In this document: positions 33,715 through 42,057 of the stretch, piece after piece
Layout of the letters: every line of letters begins with the position of its first letter
Numbering within the stretch: the first letter of the stretch is position 1
Source: JAQWRV01 sp045564915
GTDB lineage: Bacteria; Pseudomonadota; Alphaproteobacteria; Rhodospirillales; Rhodospirillaceae
DNA: 64,000 nucleotides
Reading direction: 5' to 3'
Assembly: GCA_045564915.1 (NCBI GenBank)
Contig: JBJLGL010000009.1
Span: 62,001-126,000, forward strand
Position numbers and translations under genes: made by a program
Notes under the pieces: generated by a model
Databases searched by the model: none
What the model saw: the letters and a program-made list of their open reading frames with translations, nothing else
Told to the model about the DNA's origin: nothing

Positions 33715-34443
33715 ATGAATGATACTCCACATCGATTGGATACCAACCTGCCTCAGACTGCCATCAACCTCAATGACCTACACCTTACCTTGGATGGACC
33801 AGCGGGTAAGGTCAATATTTTGCGTGGTATCTCGCTGAATGTTGCTGTGGGAGAGGCCCTTGGTGTTGTTGGACCTTCAGGATCTGGCAAGACAACCATG
33901 CTGATGGTTGTAGCGGGTCTAGAACGTATTTCGGCGGGAACAGTTTCTGTGGCTGGGCAGGATTATGCCGGTCTGGACGAAGACAATCTAGCGCTCTTCC
34001 GCCGTGACAACATCGGTATTGTATTTCAGTCCTTCCACCTGATCCCAACCATGACCGCGCTTGAGAATGTAGCCGTGCCGATGGAATTTGCTGGCCACGC
34101 TGATGCTTTTGACCGTGCCGAAGAACAGCTAGTTGCGGTCGGTCTTAGTCACCGTATTGGCCACTACCCGGGTCAGTTGTCAGGCGGTGAACAGCAGAGG
34201 GTTGCTTTGGCGAGAGCATTCGTTGTTAAACCGAAACTACTTTTAGCCGATGAACCTACGGGTAATTTGGACGGAGCAACGGGCCATCAGATCATAGATC
34301 TATTGTTCGAACTTCACGATAAGTCCAATACTACGCTTATGCTCATTACTCATGACACAACCTTGGCCGCCCGCTGTGGCCGGATTATTAGTATTGCCGA
34401 TGGGCTTATCGCTGGTGAAAGCCTGTCCTCGGCAGCGGCTTAG
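33715..34443 (+). CDS. ybbA: ABC transporter ATP-binding protein, YbbA/LolD-like
   Basis: The ATG at 33715 (242 residues) is preferred over an upstream in-frame ATG. Motifs are Walker A 'GPSGSGKTT', signature 'LSGGEQQR', Walker B 'LLLADEPTGNLD' and H-loop 'LITHD', as expected for the MacB/LolD/FtsE class. It works with the FtsX-like permease encoded 7 bp downstream. Its exact physiological role is not settled in this family. Confidence 0.92.
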   Translation: MNDTPHRLDTNLPQTAINLNDLHLTLDGPAGKVNILRGISLNVAVGEALGVVGPSGSGKTTMLMVVAGLERISAGTVSVAGQDYAGLDEDNLALFRRDNIGIVFQSFHLIPTMTALENVAVPMEFAGHADAFDRAEEQLVAVGLSHRIGHYPGQLSGGEQQRVALARAFVVKPKLLLADEPTGNLDGATGHQIIDLLFELHDKSNTTLMLITHDTTLAARCGRIISIADGLIAGESLSSAAA

Positions 34444-34450
34444 ATAGACC

Positions 34451-37006
34451 TTGACTCATTTTTTCCTAGCAGCGCGCTATGCCTTACGTGAGCTTAGAAG
34501 TGGGCTTTCAGGTTTTCGTATTTTTATAGCCTGCCTTGCATTAGGTGTTGCCGCCATCGCTGGCGCAGGATCTCTCAATGAGGCTATTCAATCCGGCCTG
34601 GAGGAAGATGCCCAACTATTGCTTGGAGGCGATCTGCAAGCACGCATGAGTTACCGAGAGGTAAACAATGATGAGCTTGCGGCGCTAAAGGCCGCAGGCG
34701 ATATCAGCTCATACATATCTATGCGCTCCATGGCGCGATCTATTACTGCCACCACCAATGAAACCAGAGAACGAACGCTGATAGAATTGAAAGCTGTCGA
34801 CGGTTTATATCCGCTATATGGCACAATAGATCTTTCGCCAGAGTTGCCACTCTCAGAGGTTATTGCCAACCGGGACGGTTATTGGGGTGCAGTTTTAGAT
34901 CCAGTATTGAGAACAAGGCTGGGGATTGATGTCGGCGACATAATTCGCGTTGGCGAGGCAAGTTTACAAGTGCGGGCCTTTATCAATAAAGAGCCTGATA
35001 GAGTAATCAGCTTTGCTACTGCCGGACCACGTGTAATGGTTTCACTGCAAGCCATGCCAGAGACTGAATTGGTTCAACTCGGCAGCATGATCAATTACGT
35101 CTACAACGTCCGTATAACTGGTGATCTGTCAGCAGATGCCTTGCGCAAACAAATCATGGACGAGTTCCCCGATGCGGGCTGGCGTTTACGTGGATTGAAC
35201 CAAGCTGCCCGTAGCCTCGAGATTTTTCTCGATAATGTCACCCTATTCCTCACCTTAGTCGGTCTAACTGCTCTACTGACTGGTGGTATAGGCGTAGCCA
35301 ATGCCGCCCGCGCCTATTTGGACGGCCGTATGACAACAATTGCTACCCTTAAGTGTTTAGGGGCTCCGGGCGGGATGGTTTTTAGTATCTACGCCATTCA
35401 GCTCGCACTCTTGTCGGTAGTTGGAATTTCGCTCGGGCTGGTCATTGGGGCGTTAGTACCCTTTATCGGAGCACAAGCAGTCGACGGCATGCTGCCAGTA
35501 AAAGCTCGCTTTGGCTTGTATTTTACGCCATTGGTCGAGGCTGGTGTTTTCGGGATTCTCTGTGCTAGTACGTTCGCTTTATGGCCCTTAGCAAGGGCCC
35601 GCGAGGTTCCGGCAGTAGCTTTATTCCGTCGCTTCCTAAGCGATATTCGTAGATGGCCGCGCAAATACTATATGAGTATATTATTGGTTCTTATTGGTGG
35701 GCTTGTAAGCTTCACCATTCTTACCGCTGATCGCCCAGTGTTTGCACTCTTCTTCGTGGTAGGTGCAGCCCTATCGATGTTGCTGTTTCGTGTCGCGGCT
35801 GGTGGGTTGATGTCTTATGCCTCAAGAATTTCTAACCGGCATAGTGGTATTACTTCGGGTCGACCTACATTGCGACTTGCGCTTGCTAATTTATATAGAC
35901 CTGGCAACCCAACAACATCAGTGGTTTTATCTCTAGGCCTAGGACTTTCAGTGCTAGTTTGTATTGCTCTTTTAGAAGCCAACTTGAATGAACAAATAAA
36001 CGGTGAACTTCCGGATGAAGTGCCTAGTATGTTCTTCATTGATATTCAGCGGGAGCAAACGGAAACATTCCGTAGCATCGTTGAAGCCCAACCAGGTGTG
36101 GAAAAGCTGACGATGGCTTCCATGATTCGGGGCCGTATTTCGCGGATCAATGGCGTGCCCACTAGCCAAGCGGCCGTTACTTCTGAGGCTCGTTGGGCAA
36201 CGCGAGGGGAACGGGGTATTTCACAATCTGAGACGATACCAGACAACGCCAACCTGGTAGAGGGATCGTGGTGGACTAAGAATCATGAAGGATCAAATCT
36301 ACTATCAATCGATGAAGAAGTAGCTGCAGGCATGGGGCTCAGCATCGGCGATACCCTAAGTGTTAATATTCTTGGCCGCGAAATCACCGCTACCATTGCT
36401 AATACCCGCGATGTACGCTGGGAATCAGGCACCATGAACTTTACGCTGATCTTTTCCCCGAATTCCCTGCGTGGGTCCCCTAGCACTTATATTGCCACCA
36501 TAAATTCAGCCCCTGGAGCAGAAGAAAGAATTGAAAAGTCCGTTGTCGACACCCTCCCCAATGTCACCATTGTGCAGGTTCGTGAAGCATTTGAAGTCCT
36601 AGAGCAGGTTCTTGGGGCGCTGGGCGCAGCGGTTCGAGTAACGGCATCGGTCGCTATTGTGGCCGGTGTTTTAGTGCTGGCGGGCGCTATTGCTGCAGGC
36701 CATACCAGGAGAATTTATGAGGCCGTGGTGCTCAAAGTACTTGGTGCTACCCGTGGGGATGTTTTGAAAGCCTTCGTATTTGAATACTGCCTCCTAGGCA
36801 TAGCAACTGGCGGTATTGCTGCGGCTTTGGGCAGTATTTCAGCATGGAGTGTTTTAACTTTTGTCATGAAAATCGATTGGATTCTGTTTCCCGGTATCGT
36901 TGGCGGGGTAATTATCGCTTGTATAGCGGTAACCCTTTTGGCCGGATTTGCTGGCGTCTGGCAAGCATTAGGGATCAAAGCGGCCCCTATGTTACGTAAT
37001 GATTAA
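34451..37006 (+). CDS. ybbP: FtsX-like permease, YbbP type
   Basis: The 851-residue membrane protein begins at a TTG, the only plausible start in frame after the ybbA stop. It has an N-terminal membrane helix ('FRIFIACLALGVAAIAGAG'), a large periplasmic domain, a helical bundle around residues 260-440 with two further FtsX modules, a second periplasmic domain around 510-700, and three C-terminal helices. Two FtsX domains of this size are typical of YbbP. It is predicted to form a mechanotransmission-type ABC complex with YbbA, not a classical pore. Confidence 0.9.
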   Translation: MTHFFLAARYALRELRSGLSGFRIFIACLALGVAAIAGAGSLNEAIQSGLEEDAQLLLGGDLQARMSYREVNNDELAALKAAGDISSYISMRSMARSITATTNETRERTLIELKAVDGLYPLYGTIDLSPELPLSEVIANRDGYWGAVLDPVLRTRLGIDVGDIIRVGEASLQVRAFINKEPDRVISFATAGPRVMVSLQAMPETELVQLGSMINYVYNVRITGDLSADALRKQIMDEFPDAGWRLRGLNQAARSLEIFLDNVTLFLTLVGLTALLTGGIGVANAARAYLDGRMTTIATLKCLGAPGGMVFSIYAIQLALLSVVGISLGLVIGALVPFIGAQAVDGMLPVKARFGLYFTPLVEAGVFGILCASTFALWPLARAREVPAVALFRRFLSDIRRWPRKYYMSILLVLIGGLVSFTILTADRPVFALFFVVGAALSMLLFRVAAGGLMSYASRISNRHSGITSGRPTLRLALANLYRPGNPTTSVVLSLGLGLSVLVCIALLEANLNEQINGELPDEVPSMFFIDIQREQTETFRSIVEAQPGVEKLTMASMIRGRISRINGVPTSQAAVTSEARWATRGERGISQSETIPDNANLVEGSWWTKNHEGSNLLSIDEEVAAGMGLSIGDTLSVNILGREITATIANTRDVRWESGTMNFTLIFSPNSLRGSPSTYIATINSAPGAEERIEKSVVDTLPNVTIVQVREAFEVLEQVLGALGAAVRVTASVAIVAGVLVLAGAIAAGHTRRIYEAVVLKVLGATRGDVLKAFVFEYCLLGIATGGIAAALGSISAWSVLTFVMKIDWILFPGIVGGVIIACIAVTLLAGFAGVWQALGIKAAPMLRND

Positions 37007-37192
37007 ATAATATTACTAATTTTTTTGTGGCTTTTATGGCTTGCGGCATATGAGAAGCCAGTTAATTTATACCGATTAACGTTGAATATAGAGCCAAAAC
37101 ACACAATATTAATGGTTAGTGGCTGAGTAAGACCTTTATTGGGATGTCCAATAAGGCTGTTACCGCCTTAAGCAACTTTTGTGAGGAGCAAC

Positions 37193-37936
37193 ATGGCTAC
37201 CGAACTTGAACGTAGGACTATAGCAGGCGCGCGAATTGACTCCGCCGTAATGGACGAGGGCCTGCGCGCATACATGTTAAAAGTATATAACTACATGGCC
37301 TCCGGCCTTTTGCTGTCAGGTATAGTCGCCTATGCCGTTGCCAACTCTGGTCTAATCAATTTGTTTTACAGGGTTGATGATGCTGGCAGGCTAGCCGGGT
37401 ACACAGGGTTGGGCATGATTTCCATGTTTTTACCTTTAGGTTTGATCTTTTTTATGAGTTTCACGTGGAAAAACCGTTCCGCCAAAACCATGCAATTACT
37501 GTATTGGCTCTTCGTTGGCACAATGGGTGTGGGCTTGTCTACTATTCTCATGACCTATACCGGTGTTAGTGTGGTCAGGACCTTTGTCATTACGGCCGGT
37601 GCTTATGCAGGCTTGAGCCTGGTCGGTTACACTACAAAGAAGGACCTCTCTGGCTTTGGTACGTTTTTACTCATGGGCCTGATTGGATTGATTCTTGCTT
37701 CTGTCGTTCAGATGATCTGGCCGTCGGGTTTGATGGGCTTCATAATTCCGGTGATAGGTGTGCTTATCTTTGCTGGGCTTACGGTATATGACACCCAGCG
37801 CATTAAGGGCACATACTTCCAGGTTGGCGGAAGCTCCATGGAAGAGAATGTTGCCGTAATGGGTGCAGTGGCCCTCTACTTAAACTTTATCAATCTGTTC
37901 CAGTTCCTGCTTATGTTCTTAGGAAACCGCGAATAA
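37193..37936 (+). CDS. Bax inhibitor-1/YccA family membrane protein
   Basis: Starting at the ATG behind GTGAGGAG, the 247-residue protein has seven hydrophobic segments and the family signatures 'YMLKVYNYMASGLLLSG' near the N-terminus and 'YDTQRIK' near residue 203. Bacterial members are inner-membrane proteins that interact with FtsH or conduct Ca2+/H+. A hairpin (CCTTTATTGG 37133-37142 with CCAATAAGG 37148-37156) lies in the leader. It is followed by a strong terminator and appears monocistronic. Confidence 0.93.
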   Translation: MATELERRTIAGARIDSAVMDEGLRAYMLKVYNYMASGLLLSGIVAYAVANSGLINLFYRVDDAGRLAGYTGLGMISMFLPLGLIFFMSFTWKNRSAKTMQLLYWLFVGTMGVGLSTILMTYTGVSVVRTFVITAGAYAGLSLVGYTTKKDLSGFGTFLLMGLIGLILASVVQMIWPSGLMGFIIPVIGVLIFAGLTVYDTQRIKGTYFQVGGSSMEENVAVMGAVALYLNFINLFQFLLMFLGNRE

Positions 37937-37960
37937 AGTTATGTACGACTGACTATCGAA

Positions 37961-37993
37961 AAGAACCCGGGCTAAGCCCCGGGTTCTTTTTTC
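37961..37993 (+). terminator. Rho-independent terminator after the Bax-inhibitor gene
   Basis: AAGAACCCGGG (37961-37971) pairs over 11 bp with CCCGGGTTCTT (37978-37988) around a six-base loop, followed by TTTT. It is the strongest terminator in the window, and the A-tract on the left arm makes it partly bidirectional. Confidence 0.93.
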
Positions 37994-38080
37994 GAGGCTT
38001 CGAGGACTTTGCCTGAGGGCTTTGCGTTTAGTGTGTTTTCCTATAACCTTTTGTTATGAAAATGAATAAGACCGGGAAAC

Positions 38081-38995
38081 ATGTCAGTAGCAGAAGACAC
38101 ACGCTATAACGATATCCAGTTTGTTCTCGCAGAGCCAAGCGACCCACTGCGCCATGGATTAATGGGTATGTTGCGCAGCCAAGGATTCCGTAACTTGCGG
38201 TGCGTCGGCAAGATCGATGAGCTTATCGAAGAGGTGCAGGCTGCGCCGGCTGATTTGATTGCTGTGTCTGACACTCTAGGCGACGAAGCCTTCGATTGTA
38301 TTCGCCAAATCCGGCACAATATGGTCGGCAAGAACCCATTCGCTGTCATTACTATTATGATGTCGCCCGACAATGATAGCGGTATAAGACGTGCCGTGAC
38401 ATCTGGCGCCGATGACGTGATGCTAAAACCTGTCGCACCTGGCGTAATTGTTGACCGTGCGAAAAAAATTGCCTATCACCGCACCCCATTCATCGCGACC
38501 ACGGAATACATTGGTCCGGACCGCCGTAAGGGCGACCGCAAATCGGACATTCCCCTATTACAAGTGGTTAATACGCTTAAGGCTAAGCTAGATGGTAAGT
38601 CCGTTACTGCTGACATGGTGGAAAAGGCGGTAGCGGCTGGTTTTAAATCTATCCGGAATGCACAGCTAAATAGCCATGGACTTCGCCTGGGCTATGTATG
38701 CAATCTCATTCTCAAAGCATATGAGGCTAATGAGATTAATGCTGAGCTCAAAGAAAATCTTGCTTCACTAGTACAATGCCTAGATGAAGCGTCTGCCGCA
38801 GCTAAAGAGGTTGACCAGCCCGACCTGGAAGATATATGCAAACGTATGGGCCAGCAGATTGAAGAACTTGCTAAGGATTACCGTGAACCTGATGAGCGCT
38901 CTCTTACACTAATTCGCACTCTTACTAAGGCCTTCGAGATGGCAAAAAATTCTGCCGCAGCGCGCCAGTCTAAAAAGGCTGCCCAGGCTGGATAG
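38081..38995 (+). CDS. Receiver-domain protein with atypical phosphorylation site
   Basis: The 304-residue protein starts with a CheY-like receiver domain (about residues 10-130) that ends in a good 'TSGADDVMLKPV' (conserved Lys). The usual Asp at the end of strand 3 (DLVLLD) reads 'DLIAVSD', which puts Ser at the expected position and Asp one residue later, and the N-terminal acidic pair is 'AEPSDP'. A linker 'GPDRRKGDRKSD' and a helical C-terminal region without a DNA-binding motif follow. It may signal by protein contact, or be phosphorylated at a shifted site. No histidine kinase is nearby. Confidence 0.75.
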   Translation: MSVAEDTRYNDIQFVLAEPSDPLRHGLMGMLRSQGFRNLRCVGKIDELIEEVQAAPADLIAVSDTLGDEAFDCIRQIRHNMVGKNPFAVITIMMSPDNDSGIRRAVTSGADDVMLKPVAPGVIVDRAKKIAYHRTPFIATTEYIGPDRRKGDRKSDIPLLQVVNTLKAKLDGKSVTADMVEKAVAAGFKSIRNAQLNSHGLRLGYVCNLILKAYEANEINAELKENLASLVQCLDEASAAAKEVDQPDLEDICKRMGQQIEELAKDYREPDERSLTLIRTLTKAFEMAKNSAAARQSKKAAQAG

Positions 38996-39000
38996 AGAAA

Positions 39001-39360
39001 TGCGGTCTCCTAAATCGCCAGTGCAACCTATAGGCCGTTTAAACTAGCTTCAATAATTTATTGGTGTAGATTATTTATGATTATAGGTACGCTTATAGTT
39101 TAAGTATTTTCCGCCGCTAAAGTACTTAGGATACAATATTTCGCGCACAAATTATCTAGTGGCTTAACGAGATTATTCTATTCGATAAAACCCTACTTAC
39201 TCTTTGGGCTGAAAAGTATTTGAGGCTTCTTCGCTGCATTCTTATGTTTTTTTCCAACAATTATACCCTGAATGTTAGGCGCACTCTTCCCAAAAATATT
39301 AGAAAGTCTTCAAAAGGACGTGCGCATGCTCTATGGTCCCGCCGCTCAACTTTCAGGCAT
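39001..39360. other. A/T-rich non-coding region upstream of tRNA-Thr
   Basis: These 360 bp contain no convincing gene on either strand. The composition is more A/T-rich than the flanks. The promoter of the tRNA gene should lie near its end, but I cannot single out a -35/-10 pair. Confidence 0.5.
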
Positions 39361-39436
39361 GCCGCCTTAGCTCAGTTGGTAGAGCATCGCATTCGTAATG
39401 CGGGGGTCGCAAGTTCGAGTCTTGCAGGCGGCACCA
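39361..39436 (+). tRNA. tRNA-Thr (anticodon CGT)
   Basis: A full cloverleaf can be folded: acceptor GCCGCCT with AGGCGGC, D-arm GCTC/GAGC, anticodon stem TCGCA/TGCGG with loop TTCGTAA (anticodon CGT), T-arm GCAAG/CTTGC with loop TTCGAGT, and an encoded CCA end. The length is 76 bases. It reads ACG codons. Confidence 0.97.
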
Positions 39437-39552
39437 CCCCTACTCCCCATCATCTATATCGGTCTCAAGATTGGTGGGCTGCATGAAATGCATATCTTGA
39501 CCGTCCTGCTCTGGCTAGGGTTATAGCATGTTAGTTCTTAGTAGATAAGTAT

Positions 39553-40554
39553 ATGCACAAACCCATCACTATTCTCCTGCTTCTTTTGCTACTTTGGCCA
39601 GCGAGCTGTGGTGCTTGGACACCGCTTTCCGGGGGAGCATTATCCATCGCTGGTGATCCTATCGATAGAATCTGGCAGCTATTTAAAACAAACTTAGAAC
39701 GAGACACACCGGACACATTTGATATTAAGCTCCTTATCCGCGGAGAGTTAGGCGGCGAAGAAGCGTTGATGAGTGCAGTACGCCGGGGCCGGATCACCAT
39801 GGGTAGTTTTACGGTCTCAGCTATGTCGTCCATTGTGCCAGAATTTTCGCTAGTGATGGCACCTTATATGTTTCGGTCATACGAAGAGCTTGATTTTGTA
39901 CTTGATCACTACCTTAGTGAACCATTCTGGCGAATGGCCATAGATCGTGGCCTTTATATTCTTGGCTGGTTAGATGGCGGCTGGATCAACTTATATGCCA
40001 AAGACCCAATCATCCGTCCAGACGATCTGGTTAGCTATCCAATGCGGGCATGGCAAGTCCCAACATCGCATCTATTCTTTGAAACCCTTGGAGCCGACAT
40101 TGTCGGTATGCCATTTCCCGATCTAATCCCATCGCTACAAACAGGGCTAGTTCGTGGCTCCGAAATTGACCCAATGACCTATGACGGAATCGGAATGGCA
40201 GAACATGCGCCTCATTACGTATTGACCCAGCATGCCTACAACACAGGCGTCTTCGCAGTTAATAAGATGTGGTTTGACTCTCTCAAAGAAAGCGAACGTG
40301 CGGCGATCGTTGCAGCAGTCCCCGACAAACGTATAGCTCGCGCATTGCTGCGGGATGGTGTGCGTAAATATTATGAATCGATGCTGGCTCAGGGCGCCAT
40401 TATTCATCAGCTCACGGATGCCGAGCGCGCCCAATGGGCAGAGGCATCACTACCAACCCATGATGCCCTACTAGAACAGCTTGGAACCCGAGCACGTGCT
40501 CTTTACGACATTATTCAAGATGGAAAATTGGCTTTTGCTGAAATCAATAGATAG
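39553..40554 (+). CDS. TRAP-type solute-binding protein (DctP family), orphan
   Basis: The 333-residue protein has an N-terminal signal (a run of Leu, then 'WPASCGAW', which might be a lipobox) and DctP family traits: 'LMSAVRRGRITMGSFTVSAMSS' split around residue 75, 'YPMRAWQVPTSHLFFETLGA' with the conserved Arg that binds carboxylates, and 'VFAVNKMWFDSL'. Such proteins deliver organic acids to DctQM membrane subunits. No dctQ or dctM is adjacent, so it must work with a distant permease or as a sensor. Confidence 0.85.
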   Translation: MHKPITILLLLLLLWPASCGAWTPLSGGALSIAGDPIDRIWQLFKTNLERDTPDTFDIKLLIRGELGGEEALMSAVRRGRITMGSFTVSAMSSIVPEFSLVMAPYMFRSYEELDFVLDHYLSEPFWRMAIDRGLYILGWLDGGWINLYAKDPIIRPDDLVSYPMRAWQVPTSHLFFETLGADIVGMPFPDLIPSLQTGLVRGSEIDPMTYDGIGMAEHAPHYVLTQHAYNTGVFAVNKMWFDSLKESERAAIVAAVPDKRIARALLRDGVRKYYESMLAQGAIIHQLTDAERAQWAEASLPTHDALLEQLGTRARALYDIIQDGKLAFAEINR

Positions 40555-40794
40555 CCTTTATGATCTCCGCGGGCTTGAGGTTTAGGGCTCCCGCAGAGCG
40601 GAAAATGTTAGGCCCTATCCCGGACCAACCATGTATCTACTATTCTCTGCCAAAGGGCGCTAAAGCAGCGCACCGTTACAGGGGTCATCTAACGTGAGAT
40701 GCGTGTTAGCTACGTTCTATCATTTTATCTCATATTATTGATTAGAGGTCATTGAGGCCTTGACCCATCAGAAATCACAGGGCAAGTCCTCCAT

Positions 40795-42033
40795 ATGAAA
40801 AAGAGATTGCCTGATTCGTGTATAGAAACCGATGTGGTTGTGATCGGCGGTGGTCTAGTGGGTGCGACACTGGCCTGCGGCCTAGGGGCCCATGGCATAG
40901 AAACGGTCGTTATTGATCAAGCCGCCTTGGTGGACAAAGATGCTCCAGACTTTGATGGACGCTCTTCGGCTGTTGCCCATACCAGTAAGGTAGCAATGGA
41001 TGGTATCGGGTTGTGGAATCTGATTGCTGATCAAACACAGCCAATAAATGAAATTAGGGTCTCAGATGGACCGTCTTTAGCATTCCTTCATTTCGATCAT
41101 ATGGACCTGGGAGACCAGCCCCTTGGGTACATGGTGGAGAACCGAACACTGCGCAGTGGGTTGTTACGCCTAATGTCTCAAACCAAGGGTGTGAAGATCA
41201 TGGCGCCAGAACATGTTGTTGAGAGCGCAAGAGAGTCGACCTATGCGACCGTTACATTGGGTAGTGGCAAAATAATCCGGTGCCGACTCATAGCTGCTTG
41301 TGACGGCCGCCGCTCAGCTACCCGAGGCGCCGCCGGCATTAATGTTACAAGCTGGACTTACAACCAACATAGTATTGTCACGACAATCGAGCATCAAAGA
41401 GACCATAACGGGATTGCCCATGAACGATTCCTCCCATCTGGTCCCTTCGCTATCTTGCCATTAAGAGGTGGGCATCAATCATCTCTTGTATGGACCGAAA
41501 AAAGCTCCTTAGTGAGGGCATTCACGGCTCTAGATGATGATATGTTTCTAGCTGAAATCGGTGAGCGGGTTGGCGGATTTTTGGGTAAACTTAGGTTGAT
41601 CGGGCCACGGTATAGTTATCCCCTGGGGTTACAAGTTGCGGAGCGTTATACCGACAAACGTCTTGTACTGGTAGGCGACGCGGCACACGGCATTCATCCC
41701 ATCGCTGGGCAAGGCTTGAATTTAGGGCTGCGTGATGTTGCGGCCTTAATCGACGTTCTTGTCCACGCTAAACGCTATGGCCTGGATTTCGCGGACAATG
41801 TTGGCTTGACGCGCTATCAACGCTGGCGTAGGGCCGATAATCTCCTGATGGCTGGAGCTACAGATGTTCTCAATAGACTCTTCTCCAACGATGCACCGCC
41901 AATGCGTTTAGCCCGGACTCTCGGCCTAGCAGCAGTAAACAAACTTTCGCCTATAAAGCATGCTTTCATGCGGCACGCCATGGGCCAGGTCGGGGACCTG
42001 CCGAAATTGATGCGTGGAGAAACTCCGGGCTAA
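40795..42033 (+). CDS. UbiH/UbiF-type FAD-dependent hydroxylase
   Basis: The 412-residue flavoprotein has 'DVVVIGGGLVGATLACGL' at residues 13-30, a middle 'CDGRRSATRGAAG' (DG motif), and 'LVGDAAHGIHPIAGQGLNLG' near residue 290, which together define the UbiH/UbiF/VisC/Coq6 group. These enzymes hydroxylate the ring in ubiquinone synthesis. It lies beside the YbbN/LON/Trm112 block, a neighbourhood common in alphaproteobacteria, which supports a role in ubiquinone synthesis. Which ring position it attacks cannot be told. Confidence 0.88.
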   Translation: MKKRLPDSCIETDVVVIGGGLVGATLACGLGAHGIETVVIDQAALVDKDAPDFDGRSSAVAHTSKVAMDGIGLWNLIADQTQPINEIRVSDGPSLAFLHFDHMDLGDQPLGYMVENRTLRSGLLRLMSQTKGVKIMAPEHVVESARESTYATVTLGSGKIIRCRLIAACDGRRSATRGAAGINVTSWTYNQHSIVTTIEHQRDHNGIAHERFLPSGPFAILPLRGGHQSSLVWTEKSSLVRAFTALDDDMFLAEIGERVGGFLGKLRLIGPRYSYPLGLQVAERYTDKRLVLVGDAAHGIHPIAGQGLNLGLRDVAALIDVLVHAKRYGLDFADNVGLTRYQRWRRADNLLMAGATDVLNRLFSNDAPPMRLARTLGLAAVNKLSPIKHAFMRHAMGQVGDLPKLMRGETPG

Positions 42034-42057
42034 GATGAATCCAAGAATGAGGTCGCA

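Noticed and set aside
39220..39486. Open frame of 88 codons covering the tRNA-Thr gene
   Set aside because: It runs straight through the tRNA and has no ribosome-binding site or known similarity.
40555..40794. Terminator after the TRAP-binding-protein gene
   Set aside because: CTCCGCGGG and CCCGCAGAG can pair with one mismatch but around a long loop and without a T-tract.
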